In this document: in pieces, positions 33,136 through 41,333 of the stretch | How positions within the stretch are numbered: the first letter of the stretch is position 1 | Layout: every line of letters starts with the position of its first letter | NCBI RefSeq assembly: GCF_024022995.1 | Contig: NZ_CP099582.1 | Span: 372,001-436,000, forward strand | DNA: 64,000 nt | Origin: Thermococcus aggregans | GTDB taxonomy: Archaea > Methanobacteriota_B > Thermococci > Thermococcales > Thermococcaceae | Direction: 5' to 3' | The notes under the pieces: model-generated | What the model was told of the DNA's origin: nothing | The model's input: only the letters and a program-made list of their open reading frames with translations | Databases searched by the model: none | Translations under genes and position numbers: made by a program

Positions 33136-33752
33136 TCGTTTTCAACCTCCGTGAGGAGTTTTTTGAACCCTTGGACAAATTTCTTATTCTTATGACTCCT
33201 CAACCCATAAAGTCTTCCCGCGAAACTGGTTATTATTGCAATCAAGTCTTCCACGAGTTCTTCTTTCGGGGTTTTGTCCTTCTTGAAGACTGTTTCAATC
33301 CTCACGTTGTAGGCTGTGAAGAGTTCTTCCAAGTATTTGAATCCGAATCGTGTGAGCCTGTCAGGGTAAGTTACGATGAGAACATCGTACTCCTTGTTTT
33401 TTGCTAAATTGATTAGTTTTTTGAGGCCTTTCCTGTTTTCGTTTAGTCCAGAGGCAACTTCCTTAACCTCATCCACGATTTGGTAGCCTTTGCTGGTAGC
33501 GTATTGTTCGAGGGTTTTGAGTTGGGTTTCTAAGTCTTCCTTCTGGTCTCTTCTTGAGACTCTAGCGTAGAGGATTGCCCTTGTTATTTCTGTTCTTTTG
33601 CCAAGTAGTTTTTGGACTTCTTCTTCTGGAATTCTGTAGTCTCGGCCTATTTTGATGGCCTTGATTTTTCCAGCGTGGATCCAGCGGATTATGGTGACTT
33701 TATTGTAATTGAGGAGTTCCGCAACCTCTGAAGGTTTGTAAAACTTGGGCAT
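33132..33752 (-). CDS. tnpA: IS607-type serine recombinase
   Basis: A 206-residue protein. An N-terminal MerR-like helix-turn-helix (KPSEVAELLNYNKVTIIRWI) is followed by a serine-recombinase domain with the nucleophile in AILYARVSRRDQ and DVLIVTYPDRLTRFGF. This order, DNA-binding domain first, is specific to IS607 TnpA. ATG 33752 has AGGTG 6 nt upstream; the GTG at 33761 overlaps that site. Confidence 0.92.
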   Translation of the reverse strand: MPKFYKPSEVAELLNYNKVTIIRWIHAGKIKAIKIGRDYRIPEEEVQKLLGKRTEITRAILYARVSRRDQKEDLETQLKTLEQYATSKGYQIVDEVKEVASGLNENRKGLKKLINLAKNKEYDVLIVTYPDRLTRFGFKYLEELFTAYNVRIETVFKKDKTPKEELVEDLIAIITSFAGRLYGLRSHKNKKFVQGFKKLLTEVENE

Positions 33753-33788
33753 TACTGACACCTAAGTATTAGTATGCAACGAAAATAT

Positions 33789-33860
33789 CTAAATCTTTCG
33801 AAAGATACTACTCAAAGAACAGCCTGTAAATTTTTTAAAGTGCTCTAGTCTTTCGTTCAT
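33789..33860 (-). pseudogene. Possible 5' stub of an MNT nucleotidyltransferase gene
   Basis: ATG 33860 reads MNERLEHFKKF and then TGCSLSSIFRKI-stop. The first 11 residues resemble the N-termini of small thermococcal nucleotidyltransferases that pair with HEPN proteins. The remainder is unrelated and enters the transposon-side palindrome. It lies across the IS607 element from the HEPN gene, in the same orientation. The match is short, so this is tentative. Confidence 0.35.
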
Positions 33861-33952
33861 TATAACAAACGATTTCACTTAACTTGAAATTAACACGTTA
33901 GCATAGGGAAAACCGTTTTAAGCATTCTCATTCCTTTAGTATTGGTGATTAA

Positions 33953-34939
33953 ATGAACCTAAGAGATTACTGGGATTTGATAACGATCATTGCGCTCTCA
34001 ATCTTCCTTGACTTCCTCATCGCTTTCTATCCCGAAAGCCTGCTTAGAAAAGCCCTTGGTCTGGCTTTTGTACTCTTCTTCCCGGGCTATGTTTTCATAA
34101 CAGCCCTCTTCCCCGAGAAAAAGGAGCTCGACAACCTTGAAAGATTAGCCCTAAGCTTTGGTTTAAGCATAGCGATAGTTCCCCTCATAGGCCTCGGCCT
34201 CAACTACACACCCTGGGGCATAAGGCTCATCCCCATACTCGTCAGCTTAACCGTCTTCAACGTCCTCTTTGGGGTTGTGGCAATCTACCGCAGGGCAAAT
34301 GCAATCGACCCATGGATTCCAAGAATAAGCATTGAAAAGCTCAAGGAGGAGCTCGAATGGGAGCAAGCCAGCAAGCTTGACAAAGCTCTAACCGTGATTT
34401 TAATCATAGCTATAATCTCTTCAATAGCAACTTTGGGCTACGTCATAACCCATCCGAAGCCTGGAGAAGCTTTCACCGAGTTCTACATCCTCGGCCCCAA
34501 TGGAAAAGCAGCTGATTACCCCACAGAGCTCTTCGTTGGGGAGAACGCCACCGTGATTTTGGGCATAGCGAACCACGAATACAGGAACGTTACCTACCAC
34601 GTGGAAGTCTGGCTCGTCAACTTGACCTACAACTTCACGACAAACGAGACACACATCCACAACATGTACCTTATGGACTACTTCAACGTGACCTTGCCCC
34701 ACAAGCCCGTCGACATTGAAGGCAACTGGACGCCCCAGTGGGAAACCAACTACACGTTCAGCATAGACAAACCCGGAAAATGGCAACTCTGGTTTTTGCT
34801 CTTCAAGGATGAGAGGCCGCCCTTACCTGAGCCCGTAAACGGGGACTACGCCAAAACAAACGCCACCCAGAGAATTCTGGACGCTATAAACGGCACAATC
34901 TTGAGCTTGAAGCTCAACATAGAAGTTAGGGAGATTTAA
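33953..34939 (+). CDS. DUF1616 membrane protein
   Basis: A 328-residue protein. Four N-terminal membrane segments (around FLDFLIAFYPE, LGLAFVLFFPGYVFITALF, LSFGLSIAIVPLIGLGL) and another near 147-165 precede an extracellular beta domain rich in sequons (VEVWLVNLTYNFTTNETH). LFFPGYVFITALFP is characteristic of DUF1616. Members are encoded beside archaeal surface and glycan genes, but the role is unknown. GGTGATTAA precedes ATG 33953 and GTTTTAAG at about 33914-33921 is a likely TATA box. Confidence 0.82.
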   Translation: MNLRDYWDLITIIALSIFLDFLIAFYPESLLRKALGLAFVLFFPGYVFITALFPEKKELDNLERLALSFGLSIAIVPLIGLGLNYTPWGIRLIPILVSLTVFNVLFGVVAIYRRANAIDPWIPRISIEKLKEELEWEQASKLDKALTVILIIAIISSIATLGYVITHPKPGEAFTEFYILGPNGKAADYPTELFVGENATVILGIANHEYRNVTYHVEVWLVNLTYNFTTNETHIHNMYLMDYFNVTLPHKPVDIEGNWTPQWETNYTFSIDKPGKWQLWFLLFKDERPPLPEPVNGDYAKTNATQRILDAINGTILSLKLNIEVREI

Positions 34940-35203
34940 TTGAAGGTACTTCCAACTCTGCTATAATGTCTTTCCTGCTCAGTTTCCTAATGAGAATTCC
35001 CTTCTCACGAAATTCTTTAATTAACTCCTCCCTGGTAACTTCCAGAAGTTCTGCTGCTTTTCCTAGGCTTATCTTTCCGTCAAGATATGCACTAACTACG
35101 ATCTCCCAAAACAACTTTTTATCTTTTTTAGGAGCTTGATTATACGCTCCGGATTAAGTGTAGCAATCTTTTCAAACTCGCCTATTATCCAAAGCTCTTC
35201 CAT
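34926..35203 (-). pseudogene. UPF0175-type antitoxin, frameshifted
   Basis: ATG 35203 (GGTGAGAAA before it) starts MEELWIIGEFEKIATLNPER. The second half is in another frame and reads LFWEIVVSAYLDGKISLGKA and AELLEVTREELIKEF. Together they form a typical UPF0175 protein of about 92 residues, with a helix-turn-helix in the second half. The break is at the T6 run 35124-35129 (plus strand); one more base restores LLKKDKKLFWEI. No matching DUF3368/PIN toxin follows, because the 3' end overlaps the convergent DUF1616 gene. Confidence 0.8.
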
Positions 35204-35643
35204 TTTCTCACCATTTGGATATTTAGGTATATTAACTTTATTTTCCTTTGAAATAATCCATGGATTGTCTGATCTCCTGCCCTAAAAGAGCAAGGATCGA
35301 AAAAGAAAAAGTACCATCCTCACTTTGCAAAACAAAAACTTCTAAAATAATTTCTGAGTGGCTTTTAGGGAAAGGATCAAAGTTATAATGTGGCTTTTTC
35401 AAATTCAATTCTCACCATTCAGGACAAAGTGGAATCAAAATTAAATACCGTCACATCAGGATTTATAAATCTCTGAGAACTCAAACTTCTCAAGTATTAT
35501 GTTGAAGATTTAAGCTACATGAACCCTTGGCGAATTTTGAGACCAGACAACGGCACAGAATAATACTGGTGAATTTATGGTGCGCGTCTTTTCTAAGAGA
35601 AAGTTTTAAATCTCTGAGGGTTCAATAATTACTGGTGGTAAGA
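35204..35643. other. Intergenic region with repeated promoter-like motif
   Basis: No gene was recognised in about 430 bp. TTTATAAATCTCTGAGAACTCAA at 35461-35483 and TTTTAAATCTCTGAGGGTTCAA at 35604-35625 are near-copies of one motif that includes a TATA-like start. The second copy lies at the right distance to drive the vapB gene at 35644 with a very short leader. The first could be a duplicated promoter whose gene is gone. A weak copy of the TA-flanking motif is at 35269-35292. Confidence 0.5.
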
Positions 35644-35835
35644 GTGGAAGAAATTGAATATGTATATGGGAAAAACGGAAAGATCAAAGCTGTTATAATT
35701 CCCATAGATCTCTGGGAGAAAATCAAAGCAAAGTTTTTTGACCCTTCTGAGTTTAGAGGGATATACAAAAACTTAAAGGTCGACTTCGAGAAAGAGCTCA
35801 GGGAGCTGAGGGAAGAATGGGAGAGAAATATTTAA
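35644..35835 (+). CDS. vapB: VapB-like antitoxin
   Basis: A 63-residue protein. VEEIEYVYGKNGKIKAVIIP resembles the DNA-binding strands of small archaeal antitoxins, and the helix FEKELRELREEWERN would bind the toxin. It overlaps vapC by 19 nt. GTG 35644 is chosen because GGTGG lies 5 nt upstream; GTG 35635 would be inside that site. Confidence 0.75.
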   Translation: MEEIEYVYGKNGKIKAVIIPIDLWEKIKAKFFDPSEFRGIYKNLKVDFEKELRELREEWERNI

Positions 35836-36224
35836 TCGATACAAACATTCTAATCTATTACCTGGCCGATGCAATCCCAGAGAAAGAGATTAATAGAGTG
35901 GAAGAAATTCTCAAAACTTCATTTAATGTCTCAATAATTACGAAAATTGAATTCTTGGGATGGCGTGGGCATACTGAAGAAGGCTTTAAAAAAGCGGAGG
36001 AGTTCATAAGCTTCGCCAGGGTTATTCCTCTAACGGATGAAATTGCAAACTTGACAATAGATTTAAGGCGAAAATATAAAATTAAGCTTCCAGACGCGGT
36101 AATCGCTGCAACAGCACTTTATCATGATCTAATTCTCGTCACAAGAAATGAAAAAGACTTTAAGGGAATTGAAGGATTGAAAATTTACAATCCATTTAAG
36201 AGTTATGATGGAAAACTTGAATAG
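35817..36224 (+). CDS. vapC: VapC-type PIN-domain toxin
   Basis: A 135-residue PIN domain. YLIDTNILIYYLAD, ITKIEFLGW, KLPDAVIAATALYHD and LVTRNEKDFKGIEG carry the expected acidic residues in order. It is a complete pair with the overlapping upstream antitoxin gene. Confidence 0.9.
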   Translation: MGEKYLIDTNILIYYLADAIPEKEINRVEEILKTSFNVSIITKIEFLGWRGHTEEGFKKAEEFISFARVIPLTDEIANLTIDLRRKYKIKLPDAVIAATALYHDLILVTRNEKDFKGIEGLKIYNPFKSYDGKLE

Positions 36225-36287
36225 TTTTTAAGAGAAACAAGGCCGATTCCCTGCTCTAAAAGGCAATAATTAAAAAGAAAAAAGTTC

Positions 36288-36525
36288 TCAGTCTTGAATA
36301 ACCTTAACGTCCAAGTTCTGGAAATGCCTGTCGAATGTGTATATTTCCTTAATGTTTAGCTCTTTCATTTTGAGGCAAACGAGAGCATCATTAACACTTA
36401 TTCCCTTTTCTTTAGTAATCCCCCGCAAGATCATCCTTCAAAAGCTCTTTTTCAACGTCCTCCTCAGCTTCTTCCACTTCGATTATATCAAAGAACTCCG
36501 AAAGCTTTGGCTTCCTCTTCGGTAG
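36288..36525 (-). pseudogene. Deleted VapBC: antitoxin tail joined to toxin tail
   Basis: Minus-strand frames give LPKRKPKLSEFFDIIEVEEA (about 36420-36525), which matches the end of the AbrB-type VapB at 31182. They then give ITKEKGISVNDALVCLKMKE and IYTFDRHFQNLD (36288-36420), which match the last third of the VapC at 30967. The segment between, most of vapC, is missing, as is the vapB start. This is a diverged relative of the pair at 30551-31182 and is non-functional. The stretch 36526-36584 holds nothing clear. Confidence 0.8.
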
Positions 36526-36584
36526 ATTCCTGTTAAAGTGTACCGATACAAAAAGGCAAAAGACTTCAGAGGTAATCATGAGAT

Positions 36585-38891
36585 TTAATCTCTCCTAAAG
36601 ATGCCCCTGTCCAGTATCTTCTCACCTTCCATATACGCATACCTTACAACATCTCCTTCTACTTCTTCTGGAAGCTCAAGCTCCGTCTTATTTTCAACGT
36701 TGTATTCCCCTTCAAACACCGCCGTCCCGTTGTCCAAGAACCCCCATATTTTTAGCTTCGTCCCCACTGCGTTCTCAAACTTGAATATTACTTTGCTTTC
36801 GGTTCTTTCAATCCTCACATTTGGGTGTTTGAGTTTCAGGATTTTTATCAAGCCGCCATCTGAATAAACTAGCTCATAGGGCTCACTCGCATTGATGAAA
36901 AGCCTTACTAGAGGTGTGTTAAACGCTTCCTCGTTCATAAAAATCGCATATTTGTAATCAAGATTTACGTAAAGGTATGTGTTCGTGTTTGAGTAAGCTA
37001 ATTCCGGAGTTGTTATGTCCCTATGGTACTCAACGAAGAGTTTCTTGGGAGATATTGTCTTCCCATTCAGGTTTATTCTGACATCCCATTTTTCTCCGGG
37101 CTTTGCCAATATTTTGTATTCCCCTCTCTCAAAGGCCAGAATCCCGCCGTAAGATAAAGTCAGTGGCAGAACAACCAGCCCATATCTTTCGCTGATGTTG
37201 TAACTGGGGTGAGCACTGGCAGTCTGCACTATCGCATCAAACTTTAGGAAGTCGTAATAGCTCACAATAACGTAGTCCACCCCAAGGTTTATAGCCCAGT
37301 TCTCATCTCTTTTTCCCAAGTAGTAGAGGGCAACATCCGGATTAGGTGCTATTTCAGCCAGGGGACTTCTCCTCGAGTAGTACGTTATCCAAGCCCCATA
37401 GTCCCACCAGGCTAAAACAATGTCGTTCTCGTTTGAGTTATTCCCGAGCCACGTCAAAGCATCCTCCCACGCTTCATTCATAAAGGGCTTTGTGTTTAGG
37501 ACATTTTCAAATGTAAAGACCCCGTTTATTGTCGGGAGCAGTATTAGAAGAGCTAAAACGACGCCATACGCCTTCTTGTTTTCCAACTTTGACACTATCA
37601 GTTCATAAGCTTCCACCACTCCTGCTCCCACCATAAGGGCTACAGCCAGTGAGCCTATGGAGACAAACCTTGACCAGGTAGAGAGCATATATAGGCTCGG
37701 GATAATCAATCCCAGAAGGAGGAAATCGACTAATTTCACTCGCCCTGGGCGGAAGCGCAGAAGGAATAGTGGACTTAGGAAAAGGCTTATTGAAAAGGCA
37801 TTCCACAGATCTTGGAAAGTTGTTGGGCTTGTCTCCATTATTGGAACGCCCTCAAACATACCAAAAACGCTAGAAAGCTCTTTCAATGCCGGGAATTTTA
37901 AGAGGAATATCAAAATGGACACTGCAGCTAAGCCGAGTATAGCTCTCACCTTTGCTTTTTTGTCTTTCACGAATTTTGAGAGCAAGAGCAAAAGTATTAC
38001 AAAAACCAGAGCCAGCGGCACGAGGTAGTAAAGATGAACCAAAAGGTATGCGTCCTTTATTAGTCCAAATTCAACCCCCAGCTTTGCTGCGATGGATCTT
38101 CCAAAGTCTCCAGTGTATCCAAGCATGCCGTAGCCAAATTTTCCTCCTAAGAAGTTGGCTATAAATGCCCCCAGTGCTGTCGAAAGAATTAGAGCGAGGC
38201 TGTCTAACAAACGCTCTTGCTCATTGAGTAGAAACGAACCGATAGCCAATAACATACCACTCAAAATTAGAAATATGAATATTGGGTAATAGGCCTGCCA
38301 GAAGATTGAGGCTAAACCGCTCGCAAAGGCCGGAACTAAGTAGAACAGTAGCCTTTTGTGCCCCCATTTTTCTTTGTCTGCACTGAATGCCAATGCTATC
38401 CCAAGTAAAGCTATTGAATACCAGAAGAGCATGTAATTGTCTCCCCTATAGTAGTTTGCCATCGACCTAAAGACGTGCCCAAAGCTCAAAGCCAAAAACA
38501 AAGCCGAGAAGAAAGCTTTCTTATCACCATAGAACTTCCGTAGGGCGAGATAAAAGAATATTATCGTCAAAACTCCAAAAATCACCGGCGTGATCCTAAA
38601 AGCATCGTAAAGAGAAACCCCAAAGACACTCAAAATTTTGTAGATATAAGCAGGAGTCATCCAAAGCCCAAGAGGGTGGAAGTCTCTAACTTGAAACCCC
38701 CACGGGCCATTGGCAAGAGTGAAGAAGTTAAACCATTCCCCCGCTTTCAAAGCCTCCTCAATATAAGCCAAATGAAAATACGGATCATAACCGAGGAGAT
38801 ACCTAAATCTCAATGGGAGGCTTCTCAAAAGTACTGCTATGATCGTGAGAAAGGCAAGTGGAGTTAGAGAAGATTTTCGTAGGGATTTCAT
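36585..38891 (-). CDS. aglB: Oligosaccharyltransferase AglB (STT3 family), copy 2
   Basis: A 768-residue protein built like copy 1. It has the same GYDPYFHLAYIEEALKAG and YYRGDNYMLFWYS motifs, about 13 membrane segments, catalytic LAWWDYGAWITYY at about residue 493, and a matching C-terminal domain. The two copies are clearly paralogues, with long shared blocks (FGVSLYDAFRITPVIFGVLT) but differing loops. GGTGGG precedes ATG 38891 and ATATAAAA at 38928-38937 on the minus strand is its TATA box. It diverges from a flippase/glycosyltransferase operon that may supply its glycan. Confidence 0.92.
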   Translation of the reverse strand: MKSLRKSSLTPLAFLTIIAVLLRSLPLRFRYLLGYDPYFHLAYIEEALKAGEWFNFFTLANGPWGFQVRDFHPLGLWMTPAYIYKILSVFGVSLYDAFRITPVIFGVLTIIFFYLALRKFYGDKKAFFSALFLALSFGHVFRSMANYYRGDNYMLFWYSIALLGIALAFSADKEKWGHKRLLFYLVPAFASGLASIFWQAYYPIFIFLILSGMLLAIGSFLLNEQERLLDSLALILSTALGAFIANFLGGKFGYGMLGYTGDFGRSIAAKLGVEFGLIKDAYLLVHLYYLVPLALVFVILLLLLSKFVKDKKAKVRAILGLAAVSILIFLLKFPALKELSSVFGMFEGVPIMETSPTTFQDLWNAFSISLFLSPLFLLRFRPGRVKLVDFLLLGLIIPSLYMLSTWSRFVSIGSLAVALMVGAGVVEAYELIVSKLENKKAYGVVLALLILLPTINGVFTFENVLNTKPFMNEAWEDALTWLGNNSNENDIVLAWWDYGAWITYYSRRSPLAEIAPNPDVALYYLGKRDENWAINLGVDYVIVSYYDFLKFDAIVQTASAHPSYNISERYGLVVLPLTLSYGGILAFERGEYKILAKPGEKWDVRINLNGKTISPKKLFVEYHRDITTPELAYSNTNTYLYVNLDYKYAIFMNEEAFNTPLVRLFINASEPYELVYSDGGLIKILKLKHPNVRIERTESKVIFKFENAVGTKLKIWGFLDNGTAVFEGEYNVENKTELELPEEVEGDVVRYAYMEGEKILDRGIFRRD

Positions 38892-38994
38892 TTAATCCCA
38901 CCTGCGTTTTTAGGTTTGGCTTTTTTATATTCAACGATATCCTTAAAAAATGCTTGCATTAAGTCGGGTAGTGGAATACTGAGGGGGGCGTTTA
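38892..38994. promoter_or_regulatory. Divergent promoter between aglB copy 2 and flippase operon
   Basis: On the minus strand a TATA box (ATATAAAA) sits about 40 nt before the aglB ATG. On the plus strand CCTTAAAAAATG at 38950-38961 sits about 40 nt before the flippase ATG, with GAGGGGGG as ribosome binding site. Both have the expected spacing for archaeal promoters. Confidence 0.6.
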
Positions 38995-40218
38995 ATGAAT
39001 CTTAGCCGCCTGCTTGGTCATGAGTTCTACATAAGCACATTCATTTTGATGGTAGCAATAATCGTTTCAAATCTCTTCAATTACCTTTATCAAGTTTTTA
39101 TGGGCAGGTTTTTGACCCCAGCGGAGTATGGAGAATTACTAGCCTTGTTATCTTTACTCTACGTGGTTTCCGTGGTGTTTGATACTATCAATGCCTCATC
39201 GACAAAGCTTTCTGCATTATACGGGAACAGAAGAAAACTAGTACGTAAAGGAAGTTTTTTAGTCCTCGTTGCAGGTGTTCTGTTATATTTCCTACTCTTG
39301 GTAGTGTCTGTTCCCCTTTCAGGGTTTTTGAATATTCAGGAGTTGAGTTACTTTTCTCTTGTTTTTCTTTCTGTCCCTCTCGGCATGCTACTATCTTTTT
39401 ACCAGGGTATTTTGAGGGGACTCCAGAAATTTGGTAATCTTGCCATAAGCATATCATCTTGGGCCGTGTTCAAATTCGCAATTGGAGCTGTACTTGTCAT
39501 AAAAGGGCTGGGGGTTGTGGGGGGCATTTTGGGCTTTCCCCTGGCCTCGCTACTCACAATATTCCTAACCTTAGCGTTCATTTGGAGAAGAACTGAAGAA
39601 AGTGAGTTTGAAAATGCCAAGTCCTTAGATCTAAGAGATTTTTTGAGATTCAGCTGGTTTGCCTTTTTAGCAATGCTTTTCTACGCTTCTCTGTGGAACT
39701 TGGACTTAATCCTTGTAAAACATTATTTTCCCCCAGCAATTGCGGGGCAGTATTCTGTTATATCCGTGGTTGGAAGAATATCTCTGTTCTCAACAATGGC
39801 TGTTGGACTGGTTGTACTACCTAAAGCAACTAGGAGTGGCAAAAACCAGAAAATGCTTCTAAAAGCCTTGGGGTTCACTTTGATTGTCTTGGGCGTGGTT
39901 TTAGCGCTCTATTATTTCATCCCGGAATTCATACTTAATGTCCTTTATGGTCCAAAATACATCACCCTAACCCCCTACATTTGGAAATATGGATTAGCTA
40001 TGTCATTTCTTGGAATGGTCAACGTAATGATGAACTATGGACTGGCTACTGATAACTTTAAGATCGTCTATTGCATGATTTTTGGGGTTTTAATGGAAGT
40101 TCTGGGCATTATGCTTTACCATGGAAGCATAGGGGCAGTTATAAATGTTGTAGTTTGGGCAACTTTTGCAGTATTCGTCTTGATGCTTTTGGTTATCTGG
40201 AGGGATGAAAGGGCATGA
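38995..40218 (+). CDS. Wzx-like oligosaccharide flippase
   Basis: A 407-residue membrane protein with about 12 segments. FLTPAEYGELLALLSLLYVV near the N-terminus is the family's typical first loop. It is shorter than, and clearly different from, the flippase at 4524. It is the first gene of a four-gene operon (flippase, GT4, GT2, GT4) with 1- to 8-nt overlaps. It would flip the lipid-linked glycan used by the divergent AglB. Confidence 0.85.
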   Translation: MNLSRLLGHEFYISTFILMVAIIVSNLFNYLYQVFMGRFLTPAEYGELLALLSLLYVVSVVFDTINASSTKLSALYGNRRKLVRKGSFLVLVAGVLLYFLLLVVSVPLSGFLNIQELSYFSLVFLSVPLGMLLSFYQGILRGLQKFGNLAISISSWAVFKFAIGAVLVIKGLGVVGGILGFPLASLLTIFLTLAFIWRRTEESEFENAKSLDLRDFLRFSWFAFLAMLFYASLWNLDLILVKHYFPPAIAGQYSVISVVGRISLFSTMAVGLVVLPKATRSGKNQKMLLKALGFTLIVLGVVLALYYFIPEFILNVLYGPKYITLTPYIWKYGLAMSFLGMVNVMMNYGLATDNFKIVYCMIFGVLMEVLGIMLYHGSIGAVINVVVWATFAVFVLMLLVIWRDERA

Positions 40219-41333
40219 GGATTGCATTTATCTACGATGTAGTTTATCCATATGTGAAAGGGGGTGTTGAGAAGAGACTCTATGAGCTCGGAAAACGCCT
40301 TGCCAGAAAACACGAGGTCGTCTGGTTTACCTTAAAATGGTGGGAAGGGAAAGATACAATCGAGAAAGATGGGATTCAAATAATAAGCGTGGGAGACTCA
40401 AAGACACTCTACCACGGAGGGAGACGATCAATATCAGAAGCTATTTATTTTGCTTGGAAAATGCTCCTCAAAGGTTCTCTCGGAGACTTTGACGTGATTG
40501 ATTGTCAGGAGTTCCCGTATTTATCGTGTTATACTTCTCGCTTGAATCTCCCAAAGGGAGCAAGTTTTGTCATAACTTGGCACGAGTTTTGGGGAAAATA
40601 CTGGAAAGATTATCTCGGGAGTGCTGGAATTGTCGGAGTGAAAATAGAGAAGGGGCTAACAAAACTTACAAGGCACCACATAGCAGTCTCCAAGATCACT
40701 AAAGATTATCTAAAGGAAATAGGAGTCTCAGCTGCCTTGGTTCCAAATGGCATCGACTTTAAAAAGATTGACAAAATAAAGAAGGGAGAGCGGAGCTTTG
40801 ACTTCCTCTTTGTTGGCAGGTTAGTCAGGCACAAAAACGTCGACTTTCTTCTAAGGAGCATTGCTCATGTTAAGAGAGAGCATCCCGACATAACTCTGGG
40901 AATAATAGGGGATGGACCTGAGAGAGATAACCTCGAACTTTTAGCAAGGGAACTTGGAATTTCTTCCAATGTTGAGTTTTTGGGGTTTTTGGAGAATCAT
41001 GAAGAGGTAATTTCAACAATGAAATCTTCCAAAGTTTTTGCATTTCCTTCGTTGAGGGAAGGGTTTGGAATTGTTGTTTTAGAGGCCAACGCCTCTGGGC
41101 TTCCTGCTGTGGTTGTTGACCATCCTTTAAACGCATCGAAAGATTTAATTGTGCCATGGAAAAATGGTTTTGTGAGTAAAAACAGCGAAAAAGACTTTGC
41201 GGAACATTTAATTGTTGCATACGAACATAAGAAACGATTGGGAAAGACTGCCAAAAGCGTAGCAAAGAAATATGATTGGGATTTAATCGCCAAGGAGTTG
41301 GAGAAATACTACCGGGGGATTTTAAATGGTTGA
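40215..41333 (+). CDS. Glycosyltransferase family 4
   Basis: A 372-residue GT-B enzyme. IAFIYDVVYPYVKGGVEKRL opens the acceptor domain. VGRLVRHKNVDFLLRSI, GDGPERDNLELLA and the E-x7-E motif REGFGIVVLEANASG form the donor domain. It overlaps the flippase stop by 4 nt and the next GT2 start by 8 nt. Confidence 0.88.
   Translation: MRIAFIYDVVYPYVKGGVEKRLYELGKRLARKHEVVWFTLKWWEGKDTIEKDGIQIISVGDSKTLYHGGRRSISEAIYFAWKMLLKGSLGDFDVIDCQEFPYLSCYTSRLNLPKGASFVITWHEFWGKYWKDYLGSAGIVGVKIEKGLTKLTRHHIAVSKITKDYLKEIGVSAALVPNGIDFKKIDKIKKGERSFDFLFVGRLVRHKNVDFLLRSIAHVKREHPDITLGIIGDGPERDNLELLARELGISSNVEFLGFLENHEEVISTMKSSKVFAFPSLREGFGIVVLEANASGLPAVVVDHPLNASKDLIVPWKNGFVSKNSEKDFAEHLIVAYEHKKRLGKTAKSVAKKYDWDLIAKELEKYYRGILNG

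Larger units (their letters stand above)
31797..33800 (-). mobile_element. IS607-type transposon
   Basis: It contains a serine recombinase (tnpA) and tnpB overlapping by 4 nt, the standard IS607 layout. No terminal inverted repeats are expected in this family. The right end is probably just after the tnpB stop near 31797-31800, and the left end somewhere past 33752. The palindrome ATCTTTCGAAAGAT at 33792-33805 lies near that end. Both genes look intact, so the element may be active. Exact ends are estimated. Confidence 0.75.

Noticed and set aside
36526-36584. Plus-strand frame resembling a PIN-domain end (KKAKDFRGN)
   Set aside because: Too short and without the upstream PIN motifs to be claimed as a relic.
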